From: Mangrovimicrobium sediminis
Lineage (GTDB): Bacteria > Pseudomonadota > Gammaproteobacteria > Pseudomonadales > Halieaceae
Direction: 5' to 3'
DNA: 64,000 nt
Assembly (NCBI RefSeq): GCF_004745945.1
Contig: NZ_SRLE01000012.1
Location: forward strand, 1-64,000
The position numbers and the translations under genes are program-made. Shown here in pieces: positions 1 to 7,964 of this stretch. Position 1 is the stretch's first letter; each line of letters starts with the position of its first letter. The notes beneath the pieces are model-generated. The model searched no databases and was not told the DNA's origin. It was given only the letters and a program-made list of their open reading frames with translations.

Positions 1-138
1 CAGTCGCGGTGGGGGCCTGCCACGCTCGCACCTGCCTCTTGCTGGGAATACCTGACCGGTGATCGCCTGCGCGCTCCGGGGGGCTTCGAGGGTTGCCGGG
101 AGACCCGCGGGTGGAGCGCTCTCAAGATCGCGCCCCTC

Positions 139-463
139 CGGGGTGCCCTCGGTTGGTCGGGAGCCTTAAAGCGCTTCGCTGTCTCCCTCCACGCCCTCGG
201 CGCGTCTTTTGCGAGCGCTCCGCCCGCCCGTCTCCCGGCACTTGCAACTCGAAACTCGGTGGGCCGTGATTCGTAGTCGGTGGTCCGCAGTTCGCGGGGG
301 GCGGTGTGCGGAAAGCAGCAACTCGAGCCTCCCAACACGCTGTTTCGCGCAATGCGAGGACCGGCAGCGGGGGTGTTGGCCGCGGAAATCACGTCTGACG
401 CCGAGGGAGAGGCGGGAGACAGCGAAGCGCTTTAAGGCTCCCGACCGACCGAGGGTACCGCGG
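139..463. repeat. Long imperfect inverted repeat, arms about 139-188 and 414-463
   Basis: The left arm (139-188) and right arm (414-463) are near-perfect reverse complements over about 50 bases with only a few mismatches. The core AGCGAAGCGCTTTAAGGCTC is identical. Weaker complementarity continues inward to about 208 and 391. The spacer of roughly 200 bases has no convincing gene. This could be a decayed mobile element end pair or a miniature element. No transposase is visible nearby. Confidence 0.7.
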
Positions 464-564
464 AGCGGCGCCAGACTGGAGCGGCCAACGCTCCCGCTGC
501 CGGGCCGTCAGTGGTGAATGGGACTGGTAGCACTTTTGTAGCAAAGCACGGTGTTCAACGGCCA

Positions 565-623
565 GAAGCGTCAGCCCTTCCAGGGTGAGTTCGCTTTTCG
601 AACCCTGGAAGGGCTGACGCTTC
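565..623. repeat. Perfect 22-bp inverted repeat with 15-base loop
   Basis: Bases 565-586 are the exact reverse complement of 602-623, separated by 15 bases. There is no T-tract next to it, so a simple terminator is unlikely. It resembles a REP-like or miniature-element hairpin. Confidence 0.75.
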
Positions 624-678
624 CGGCGACGAACCGAACCACTTGATCACCTCGGCCAGCATTTCCCACCCGTAGACC

Positions 679-747
679 GGGGTCAGAGTCGAGACTCCGA
701 CCCCTCGGTTCGCGCAGGCAGGCCGGGGTCAGAGTCGTGACTCTGAC
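679..747. repeat. Two tandem GGGGTCAGAGTC hairpin repeats
   Basis: GGGGTCAGAGTC occurs at 679-690 and again at 725-736. Each is followed by its approximate complement. The second copy has a perfect 9-bp stem (728-736 with 739-747). The same GGGGTCAGAG core recurs at 43701 and, inverted, at 43794-43804, so this is a dispersed repeat family. It looks like the REP-type palindromes common in gammaproteobacterial genomes. Confidence 0.65.
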
Positions 748-770
748 TACTCGGGCAGGGATACACGCGC

Positions 771-799
771 AAAAAAAAGCCCGGCACGAAAGGCCGGGC
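771..799 (-). terminator. Rho-independent terminator of the aminotransferase gene
   Basis: Read on the minus strand, a 7-bp GC stem (GCCCGGC, bases 779-785 paired with 793-799) is followed by eight T residues (771-778). It lies 16 bases beyond the aminotransferase stop codon. Confidence 0.9.
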
Positions 800-814
800 A
801 AGGAACATGATCGT

Positions 815-2182
815 TTACGCGCCGAATTGTTTGGCCGTGAGGTCCAGCGCCTTGTGCAGCATCTCGACCAGGTCGTCCAGCTCGGCGACGCTGCTGACCA
901 GCGGCGGGGCCATGATCATCGCGTCGCCCGTCTGGCGCACCATCAGGCCCAGTTCGTTGGCCGTGTTGCGGCAGAACACCGCGGCGGCACTCTTGTCCGC
1001 CAGGCGCTCGCGGGAGGATTTGTCGCGCACCAGTTCGACCGCGGCGAACATGCCGCGACCGCGCACCTGGCCGACGATCGGGTGGTCTTCCAGTTCGCGC
1101 AGGCGGGACTGCAGGTGCGGGGCCAGGTTGGCGGCGGCGCTGCTGATGATGTCGGTTTCGCGCAGGACCTTCAGGGTCGCGAGGCCCGCGGCGGCCGCGG
1201 TGGGGTGGCCGGAGTAGGTCAGGCCGTGGGTGAACTCGCCCGGGCTGGCCAGCAGTACGTCGGCGACCTTGTCGCTGATCATCACGCCGCCCAGGGGCTG
1301 GTAGCCGTTGGTGACCGCCTTGGCGAAGGTCATCAGGTCCGGGCGGATGCCGAAGGTCTGGGAGCCGAACCAGCTGCCGGTGCGGCCGAAACCGCAGATC
1401 ACCTCGTCGGCGATGAGCAGGATGTCGCGTTCGTCGCAGATGCGCTGGATTTCCGGCCAGTAGGTGTCCGGCGGGATGATCACGCCGCCGGCGCCCTGCA
1501 CCGGCTCAGCGATGAAGGCGGCGACGTTGGCCTCGCCAAGCTCGTCGATCTTCTCTTCCAGCTGGCGCGCGACGCGGCGGCCGAAGTCGTCCGGGGTCTC
1601 GTCCAGGCCGGCCACTTCGAACCAGTGCGGCTGGTCGATGTGGTGGACGTAGTCCAGGCCGTTGGTCTGCTCGTGCATACCTTTCATGCCGCCGAGGGAG
1701 GCCGCGGCGATGGTCGAGCCGTGGTAGGCGTTGTTGCGGCTGATGATCAGCTTCTTCTCCGGACGGCCCTGCAGCTGGTAGTAGCGGTTGACCAGGCGCA
1801 GGTTGGTGTCGTTGGCTTCGGAGCCGGAGTTGGTGAAGAAGACGTGATTGAAGCGCTCCTCGGTGACTTCCACCAGGGCGCGGGCCAGCTCGATAGCCGG
1901 CTGGTTGGAGCACTGGAAGAAGTTGTTGTAATAAGGCAGGTTCTGCAGCTGCGCGGTGACCGCATCGACGATGCCCTGCTGGCTGTAGCCGAGGTTGCAG
2001 CACCACAGCCCGGACATGCCGTCGAGCATGCGGTGGCCGTCCGAGGTGTAAATGTAGATGTGTTCCGCGCGCGAGAAGACGCGACCACCGCGCTCGGCGT
2101 AGTCGTGAAAGTCGGTGAACGGGTGAAAGTGGTGGGCCTGGTCCAGCGCTTTCAGGTTGTCCGTGGTGGCCTGCATGTTCAT
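815..2182 (-). CDS. spuC: Class III aminotransferase, SpuC-like (polyamine:pyruvate transaminase)
   Basis: A PLP-dependent class III aminotransferase of 455 residues. It probably moves the amino group of putrescine or a related omega-amine to pyruvate in the cytoplasm. The sequence matches the Pseudomonas SpuC type closely. It has a GSEAND block, the ADEVICGFGRTG block and the PLP lysine in FAKAVTNGYQPLGG. The start at 2182 is preferred over an upstream in-frame extension because a GGAGAG ribosome site precedes it and the upstream residues look non-coding. It is divergent from a glutamine synthetase-like gene (164-base gap), the classic pairing for polyamine catabolism. A beta-alanine:pyruvate or other omega-amino acid specificity cannot be excluded. 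Confidence 0.88.
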   Translation of the reverse strand: MNMQATTDNLKALDQAHHFHPFTDFHDYAERGGRVFSRAEHIYIYTSDGHRMLDGMSGLWCCNLGYSQQGIVDAVTAQLQNLPYYNNFFQCSNQPAIELARALVEVTEERFNHVFFTNSGSEANDTNLRLVNRYYQLQGRPEKKLIISRNNAYHGSTIAAASLGGMKGMHEQTNGLDYVHHIDQPHWFEVAGLDETPDDFGRRVARQLEEKIDELGEANVAAFIAEPVQGAGGVIIPPDTYWPEIQRICDERDILLIADEVICGFGRTGSWFGSQTFGIRPDLMTFAKAVTNGYQPLGGVMISDKVADVLLASPGEFTHGLTYSGHPTAAAAGLATLKVLRETDIISSAAANLAPHLQSRLRELEDHPIVGQVRGRGMFAAVELVRDKSSRERLADKSAAAVFCRNTANELGLMVRQTGDAMIMAPPLVSSVAELDDLVEMLHKALDLTAKQFGA

Positions 2183-2346
2183 CGGCTCGCTCTCCGTGGC
2201 GGGAAGACGCCGCCCGCAGTGTTTTCTACCCGGAAGAGGTATGGCTGGACGGGAGGCTAGAATGTTTAATAGTCTGGCATACAGGCCGGTGCAGGAAATT
2301 ACCCCGAAGGTGGTGTTTTCGCCGGCAACTGAAGTGAGCCCCAACC

Positions 2347-3696
2347 ATGGCAGACAATGAACAGCTTCTCCAGGCCTTTCTGGAGGAGAATCCCGATATA
2401 GAAATGTTCGAGGTAATGCTCCTCGATCTCGGCGGCAACCTCCGCGGCAAGTGGGTTACCCCGGACAAGATGCCCGGAGTCATGGCCGGGCAGATGAAAC
2501 TCCCCCTGACCACCCTGGCCCTGGACGCCTGGGGTCGCGACATCGAGGACCTGGTCTTCGACAAGGGCGATGGCGACGGTTATTGCGTGCCCGACCCGCG
2601 CACCCTGGCGGCAGTGCCCTGGATGGCGCGCCCCGGCGGCCAGGTGCTGGTCTCCATGCACGAAGTCGACGGCGGCCCCTGCGGCTACGACCCGCGCGCG
2701 GTAGTGGAGCGGCTGATGCAGCGTCTGGCCTCTCACGGTTACCGCGCGGTGATGGCCACGGAGATGGAGTTCAACCTGCTCAAGGACGAACGCGACTTCA
2801 TGGGGCGGCCGGCCCACTCCCAGGAGGACAGCGTGGGCGGTTCCGTCGGCGCCGGCCACACCTACGGCATCGAGAGCATGCAGGAAGTAGCCGAGCTGAT
2901 GCACGAGATCCGCGATGCCTGCGACGCCCAGGGCCTGCCCATCGACACCCTGACCAAGGAGGCGGCGCCCTCCCAGTACGAGATCAACCTCTATCACAAC
3001 GACGACGCCCTGGTCGCCGCCGACCAGGCTGTGATGCTGCAGCGGCTGATCCGCGGTGTGGCGCGCAACCACGACCTGCTGGCCACTTTCATGGCCAAGC
3101 CCTTCGGCGACATCGCCGGCAACGGCATGCACGTGCACTGCAGCCTGCTGGACGCCGATGGCAACAACGCCTTTGACGACGGTACCGGTGCGGGCACTCC
3201 CCTGCTGCGCCAGGCGGTGGCCGGCTGCCTCGAGACAATGCCCGACTGCATGCTGCTGCTGGCGCCGAGCCTGAATTCCTACCGGCGTTTCACCCGCGGT
3301 ACCCACGCGCCGCTGACGCCCTGCTGGGGCTACGAGAATCGCACGGTGGCCCTGCGCGTGCCGGCGGACGCGCCCGCCGCGACCCGCCTGGAACACCGCG
3401 TCGCCGGTGCCGACGCCAACCCCTACCTGGTCATTGCCGGCCTGCTGGCCGGTATCGTCCACGGTATCGAGCGCGGCCTGGAGCCGCCGGAACCGCTGGC
3501 GGGCAACGCCTACGAGCAACTCGAACCCAGTCTGCCCCAGCACTGGTCCGAGGCCTTCGAATGCTTCCGCGACTCGGCCTTCATCACCGACACCTTCGGT
3601 CACGAATTCCAGGACGTCTACTGCGCCCTCAAGCAACAGGAGATGGACGAGTTCGACCACCATGTCACGCCGCTGGAGTACGACGCCGGTCTCTAG
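2347..3696 (+). CDS. puuA: Glutamine synthetase family protein, probably gamma-glutamylputrescine synthetase
   Basis: A 449-residue protein with glutamine synthetase beta-grasp and catalytic domains. Visible motifs include MEFNL (metal-binding Glu), NGMHVHCSL and RFTRGTHAPLTPCWGYENR. It is shorter than the roughly 470-residue nitrogen-assimilatory GlnA and lacks the adenylylation-region context. This fits the PuuA/SpuI/GlnA-like group that ligates glutamate to putrescine or other amines. Divergence from the SpuC-like aminotransferase supports a polyamine role. The exact amine substrate is inferred. Translation starts 164 bases from the aminotransferase start, leaving room for a shared regulatory region. 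Confidence 0.82.
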   Translation: MADNEQLLQAFLEENPDIEMFEVMLLDLGGNLRGKWVTPDKMPGVMAGQMKLPLTTLALDAWGRDIEDLVFDKGDGDGYCVPDPRTLAAVPWMARPGGQVLVSMHEVDGGPCGYDPRAVVERLMQRLASHGYRAVMATEMEFNLLKDERDFMGRPAHSQEDSVGGSVGAGHTYGIESMQEVAELMHEIRDACDAQGLPIDTLTKEAAPSQYEINLYHNDDALVAADQAVMLQRLIRGVARNHDLLATFMAKPFGDIAGNGMHVHCSLLDADGNNAFDDGTGAGTPLLRQAVAGCLETMPDCMLLLAPSLNSYRRFTRGTHAPLTPCWGYENRTVALRVPADAPAATRLEHRVAGADANPYLVIAGLLAGIVHGIERGLEPPEPLAGNAYEQLEPSLPQHWSEAFECFRDSAFITDTFGHEFQDVYCALKQQEMDEFDHHVTPLEYDAGL

Positions 3697-3912
3697 CGGC
3701 GACGCTCTCGCGGCGCGCTGACCAGTCGCCCGCGTACGCTCTTTGCTTTCGGCCCGGGCGCTTGCCCAATGCCGTTTACGACGCACTGCCGGCGTGCCCC
3801 GCGTGCGTCGGCAGCGGCGGCTGCGGGACCTCTCCTTTAGCGTAAATACCGTGAAAAATAGTCACTGCTACCCCTTTGGGGTTGGTTCACCCGGGGCGTA
3901 TCATTGTGCCAA

Positions 3913-3942
3913 TTGACTTTGCATTTCCGAGTGGCCTATCTT
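3913..3942 (+). promoter_or_regulatory. Candidate sigma-70 promoter of the TonB receptor operon
   Basis: TTGACT (3913-3918) and TATCTT (3937-3942) are spaced by 18 bases, ahead of the receptor start at 3977. The rest of the 3697-3976 gap shows no other clear element. Confidence 0.4.
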
Positions 3943-3976
3943 CGATTTTTGCTGTTTTTTGTTTAGGGGAACTAAC

Positions 3977-6355
3977 ATGTCAGCAACCTTGGATATAGCG
4001 GGCTCGCCCCGTTGTGGTAGAAAAATTCTTGCTACAGCGGTCACCTCAGCCATCCTGGCGAGTGCCCTGTCCGTGCCGGCCCGCGCCCAGGGCATCGAAG
4101 AAGTCATAGTCACCGCCACCAAACGCGCCGAGTCGGTGATGGACGTGCCGCTGGCGATTACCGCCATCTCCGGCAACACCATGCGCGACGCCAACCTCGA
4201 CGACGTCAAGGACCTGATCGCCTACAGCCCGGGTATAACCGGCAACTCCAAAGACAGCTTTATCGATTACGTCAGCGTGCGCGGCATCCTGACCAACGAC
4301 TTCGGCATCGGCGGCGACCCCTCGGTGGGCATCTACAAGAACGACCTGTACCAGGGCCGCAACGGCGCCGTCGTCACCAGCCTCTACGACATCGAGCGCG
4401 CGGAAGTGCTGCGCGGTCCGCAGGGTTTCCTGTTCGGCCGCGGCGCGATTTCCGGGGCCATGAGCATTTATACGGTTAAGCCGGACTTCGACGGCGTGCA
4501 CGGCTACGCCGAGGTGGACGTCGGCGAGCGCGGCCACCTGGTGACCGAGGGCGGCATCAACCTGCCGGTCAGCGACAGCCTGGCCTTCCGTGTGGCCGCC
4601 TACCACTCCGAGGAAGACGGCTACTCGCGCAATGTTCGCGACGGCGAGAAGTACATTACTCACGACAAGGACGCGCTGCGCCTGTCGGCACTGTTTGAAT
4701 CCGGCGACCTCACTGTCAACTTCATGGCGGAATACGAGACCCGCGACCAGTCCGGCTCCATCTACATGGCTACCGGCAGCGGCGAGGGCTACGACTACCT
4801 GTCCGAAATCTACGGCGATTTCGGCTTCCCGATGAAGGACAACGACCTCGATTCGGACATGTTCCTGGGCAACCGCGACGGCGGCGACATCTACAGCTAC
4901 GGCCTGCGTATCGACTACGACATGCCCTTCGCCACCTTCTCGTCGATCACCGGCTACCGCGACCACGACTTCGACTACGCCGAGGACTTCGACGGCCTGC
5001 CGCTGATCATCAACGCCTACGCCCAGGAGCAGAGCGGCGATTACTTTGAGCAGGAATTCCGCCTGGTCTCCAACAGTGACGGCCCGCTCAACTGGTACGC
5101 GGGCGCGTCCTTCTACCAGGAGGACATCGAGGCGACCTTCTCCCAGGCGATGAGTGAGGACTTCTTCTGCTCCGCCTACTTCGCCTACTACGAGACCACC
5201 TGTGAGGACCTGTTCGCCTACTACAAGGACTACGCCGCCTACTACCCGGACGGCGAGTACGTGCAGTACTTCCTCGACTACTTCGGCACCTTCGACTGGG
5301 AAGGCAGCGCCAACGGCGCGATGATCGACCGCAACCGCGCCCACGGCAAGTACAAGGGCTACGCGGCGTACATCGACCTCAGCTACGACTTCAACGAGCA
5401 GTGGGACGCCAGCGTCGGCGTGCGCTACACCTACGACGAGAAGGACTTCAGCAACCTGGTGCTGCCGTCCAACAGCCCGGTGCTGGGCACCCGCGCGGCG
5501 CTGGGCTTCACCACCCCGCAGGGACCGGTCAAGGCGTCCGACGACTGGGATGAGATTACTCCGCGCGCCATCCTCAACTACCACCCGAGTGACGACACGC
5601 TGGTGTTCGCCAGCGTCACCTGGGGTTACAAGTCCGGCGGCTTCAACACCTTCGGCCTGACCCCACCGGCGGAGTTCGGCATCACCGAGGCGGTCTCGCC
5701 GGAATACCGGCCCGCGGGCTTCGACCCGGAGAACTCCCTGTCCTACGAGATCGGCTACAAGGGCGTACTCGGCGACAGCACGCGGATCACAGCCAACGCC
5801 TTCTATTACGAGTACGAAGACCTGCAGGCGAGCTACTACGACGGGGCGCTGTTCTACGCCGAGAACGTCGGCCAGGTGGATGGCTGGGGCTTCGAGGGCA
5901 CCCTGACCCAGAATCTCGGCGAGTACCTGGACCTCAACCTCGGCCTCGCCTGGTTCGACAGCGAGGGCAAGGACGTGCAGAAGATCTGCGGCAACACCGA
6001 CGACTGTGAGGGCGCCGCGATTCCCTGGGCGCCGGAGTGGTCGGGCTTCGCCACCCTCGACGCGCACACGGAGTTCATGGACGGTGAGTTGTTCGGCCTG
6101 CTCGCCTACAACTTCCAGACCGAGCAGTACGGCGGCTGGGAACCCAACAGCCAGGAACTCGACGGCTGGGGTGAACTACAGTTCACCGCCGGCTACCGCG
6201 GCGAGCGCTGGAGCCTGGCGGCCTATGTCGACAACGTCACCGACGAGTACTACTACGACGGCGTGTCCAACGGCGACTCGGTGTACCCGGCGCATTTCTT
6301 CGGGCCCAGTCGCCCGCGTACGTTTGGCGTGAAAGTTGGTTTCAGCACCGACTGA
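3977..6355 (+). CDS. TonB-dependent outer-membrane receptor
   Basis: A 792-residue outer-membrane receptor for active uptake driven by TonB. The start at 3977 is preceded by AGGGGAA and gives a signal peptide ending near PARAQ. A TonB box-like segment (EEVIVTATKR) follows, then the plug domain (DVPLAITAISG, VLRGPQGFLFGRGAISG). The beta-barrel has the aromatic-rich strands and terminal region (RPRTFGVKVGFSTD) expected of the family. The substrate cannot be read from sequence. It is the kind often annotated as a siderophore or unknown-ligand receptor. Its stop codon lies inside the next gene, so the receptor, sulfotransferase and amidohydrolase probably form one operon. Confidence 0.93.
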   Translation: MSATLDIAGSPRCGRKILATAVTSAILASALSVPARAQGIEEVIVTATKRAESVMDVPLAITAISGNTMRDANLDDVKDLIAYSPGITGNSKDSFIDYVSVRGILTNDFGIGGDPSVGIYKNDLYQGRNGAVVTSLYDIERAEVLRGPQGFLFGRGAISGAMSIYTVKPDFDGVHGYAEVDVGERGHLVTEGGINLPVSDSLAFRVAAYHSEEDGYSRNVRDGEKYITHDKDALRLSALFESGDLTVNFMAEYETRDQSGSIYMATGSGEGYDYLSEIYGDFGFPMKDNDLDSDMFLGNRDGGDIYSYGLRIDYDMPFATFSSITGYRDHDFDYAEDFDGLPLIINAYAQEQSGDYFEQEFRLVSNSDGPLNWYAGASFYQEDIEATFSQAMSEDFFCSAYFAYYETTCEDLFAYYKDYAAYYPDGEYVQYFLDYFGTFDWEGSANGAMIDRNRAHGKYKGYAAYIDLSYDFNEQWDASVGVRYTYDEKDFSNLVLPSNSPVLGTRAALGFTTPQGPVKASDDWDEITPRAILNYHPSDDTLVFASVTWGYKSGGFNTFGLTPPAEFGITEAVSPEYRPAGFDPENSLSYEIGYKGVLGDSTRITANAFYYEYEDLQASYYDGALFYAENVGQVDGWGFEGTLTQNLGEYLDLNLGLAWFDSEGKDVQKICGNTDDCEGAAIPWAPEWSGFATLDAHTEFMDGELFGLLAYNFQTEQYGGWEPNSQELDGWGELQFTAGYRGERWSLAAYVDNVTDEYYYDGVSNGDSVYPAHFFGPSRPRTFGVKVGFSTD

Positions 6356-7931
6356 TACCCGCGAACCCCGGGCGCTGCTGGTCCGGGGTTTTCGCGCCCT
6401 GTCGGAAGGCAACCTCAACGAGGCGGCGACCTGCTGCAAGATCGCACTGGGTCGCGACCCGAAACTGGCGCCGGCCCACCTGCTGGTGGGCCTGATCGGC
6501 CTGGAGAGCGGCGACCGCCGCGCGGCCCTGGCCGCATTTTCTGCCGTCACCCGCCTGCAGCCGCAACAGGCCGCCGCCTGGGCGCACCTCGCCCGGCTGC
6601 TGGCCGAGGGAGGCCAGGTGAACCGCGCCGATGTCGCCCTGCGCAATGCGATGCAGCGTGAGAACAACGATATCCCCGATGTTCTCGACGTGATCGGCCA
6701 TGCGCTGTCGCTGCTCGGCGAGTACGCCGAGGCCGAGTCCTGGTTCCGCCGCGCCAGCCAGGCGCAGCCGGACAACCCCGCCTACCGCGTCAACCTCGCC
6801 AACAACCTCATCTACCTGGGCAAGAACGACGCCGCCCGCGAGGAACTCGACGCCGCACTGCGCCTGGGGCCGGGGAGCGCCCAGGCGCACTGGTTGCTGG
6901 CCGGGCTGGAGCGCGCCCGCGACCGCAGCCATATCGACGAGGTGCGCCCGCTGCTCGAGCGCCGTCCCCTGCCGCTGCGCGGACAGGCCTTCGCCTGGTA
7001 CGCCATCGGCAAGGAACTGGAGGACCTCGAGGCCTGGGACGAGGCCTTCGACGCCTTTACGCAGGGGGCGAAAGCACGGCGCGCCACCCTGGATTACGAC
7101 GAGGCACAGGAAGCGGCCACGTTTGCCAGCCTGGCCGAACACTACACCGCCGAATGGCTGTCCGGCTGCGCGCCGGGGCTGGAAGACGACAGCCCGGTGT
7201 TCATCGTCGGCCAGCCGCGCAGCGGCACGACACTGGTCGAGCGCATCGTCACCGCCCACAGCGCGGTGCATTCGGCCGGCGAGTTGCAGCAGTTCGGTAA
7301 CGGCGTGCGCCGCCTCACCCAGTACGACGGCGAGGCGCGCTTCAGCCCGCAGTTGTTCGAGGGGGCGCTGGCGCTGGACCCGGCGGCACTGGGCCGCGAC
7401 TACCTGCAGCGCACCGCCCGGCTGCGCGGGGACCTGCCGCGCTTCGTCGACAAACTGCCCTACAACTACTTGTTCCTGCCGCACATCCTGGCGGCCTTCC
7501 CGCGGGCGAAGATCATCCACCTGGTGCGCGACCCGCGCGACGTGTGTTTTTCCGTGTTCAAGCAGCTGTTCGCCGACGCCTATCCGCACTCCTACGACCT
7601 CGGCGAGATGGCGCGGCATTTCGTGCGCTATCACCAGCTGATGCAGACCTGGCGCGAGCGTTTTCCCGGGCGCTTCCTCGATGTGCACTACGAGGAAGTG
7701 GTCGCCGATGTGGACGCCGGCGCGCGGTGTATCATCGACTACCTGGAGCTGCCCTGGGAGGATGCCTGCCGCGATTTTCACCTGCAGTCCGCCGCGGTCA
7801 GTACCGCCAGCGCGGTGCAGGTGCGCCAGCCCGCCCATACCCGCTCGGTAGCGCGCTGGCGGCGCTACGAACGACAGATGGCCCCGGCCATCGACATTCT
7901 CGACGCCGCCGGCGTCCTGCCGCAGGACTGA
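6336..7931 (+). CDS. TPR-repeat sulfotransferase family protein
   Basis: About 531 residues. The N-terminal half is a series of tetratricopeptide repeats (about 20-250). The C-terminal half is a sulfotransferase domain with the PAPS-binding loop IVGQPRSGTTLVERI and the second cofactor motif IIHLVRDPRDVCFSVF. Such proteins are expected to transfer sulfate from PAPS to an unknown acceptor. The likely start is TTG at 6336, overlapping the receptor gene by 20 bases, so translation may be coupled; no better start is evident nearby. TonB receptor-sulfotransferase pairs of this type are common in marine and sphingomonad-like bacteria, but their substrate is not established. Confidence 0.85.
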   Translation: MVSAPTDTREPRALLVRGFRALSEGNLNEAATCCKIALGRDPKLAPAHLLVGLIGLESGDRRAALAAFSAVTRLQPQQAAAWAHLARLLAEGGQVNRADVALRNAMQRENNDIPDVLDVIGHALSLLGEYAEAESWFRRASQAQPDNPAYRVNLANNLIYLGKNDAAREELDAALRLGPGSAQAHWLLAGLERARDRSHIDEVRPLLERRPLPLRGQAFAWYAIGKELEDLEAWDEAFDAFTQGAKARRATLDYDEAQEAATFASLAEHYTAEWLSGCAPGLEDDSPVFIVGQPRSGTTLVERIVTAHSAVHSAGELQQFGNGVRRLTQYDGEARFSPQLFEGALALDPAALGRDYLQRTARLRGDLPRFVDKLPYNYLFLPHILAAFPRAKIIHLVRDPRDVCFSVFKQLFADAYPHSYDLGEMARHFVRYHQLMQTWRERFPGRFLDVHYEEVVADVDAGARCIIDYLELPWEDACRDFHLQSAAVSTASAVQVRQPAHTRSVARWRRYERQMAPAIDILDAAGVLPQD

Positions 7932-7964
7932 CCTTCCCGCTTTATTTTTGGAGGAGAAACACCC

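Larger units (their letters stand above)
1..770. other. Non-coding region rich in inverted repeats
   Basis: No reading frame here has protein-like composition, and the short open frames overlap the repeats. The contents are the inverted repeats at 139-463, 565-623 and 679-747. Nothing else is recognised. Confidence 0.6.

Noticed and set aside
209-517. Short open frame near the left end
   Set aside because: It spans the arm of the inverted repeat at 414-463, has an Arg-rich composition and no ribosome site.
737-2260. Long plus-strand open frame across the aminotransferase
   Set aside because: It covers the real minus-strand aminotransferase and even its terminator. No family features.
4046-6067. 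Long minus-strand open frame within the first TonB receptor
   Set aside because: Composition is Val, Ala, Gly and His-rich without motifs. The opposite strand encodes a clear receptor.
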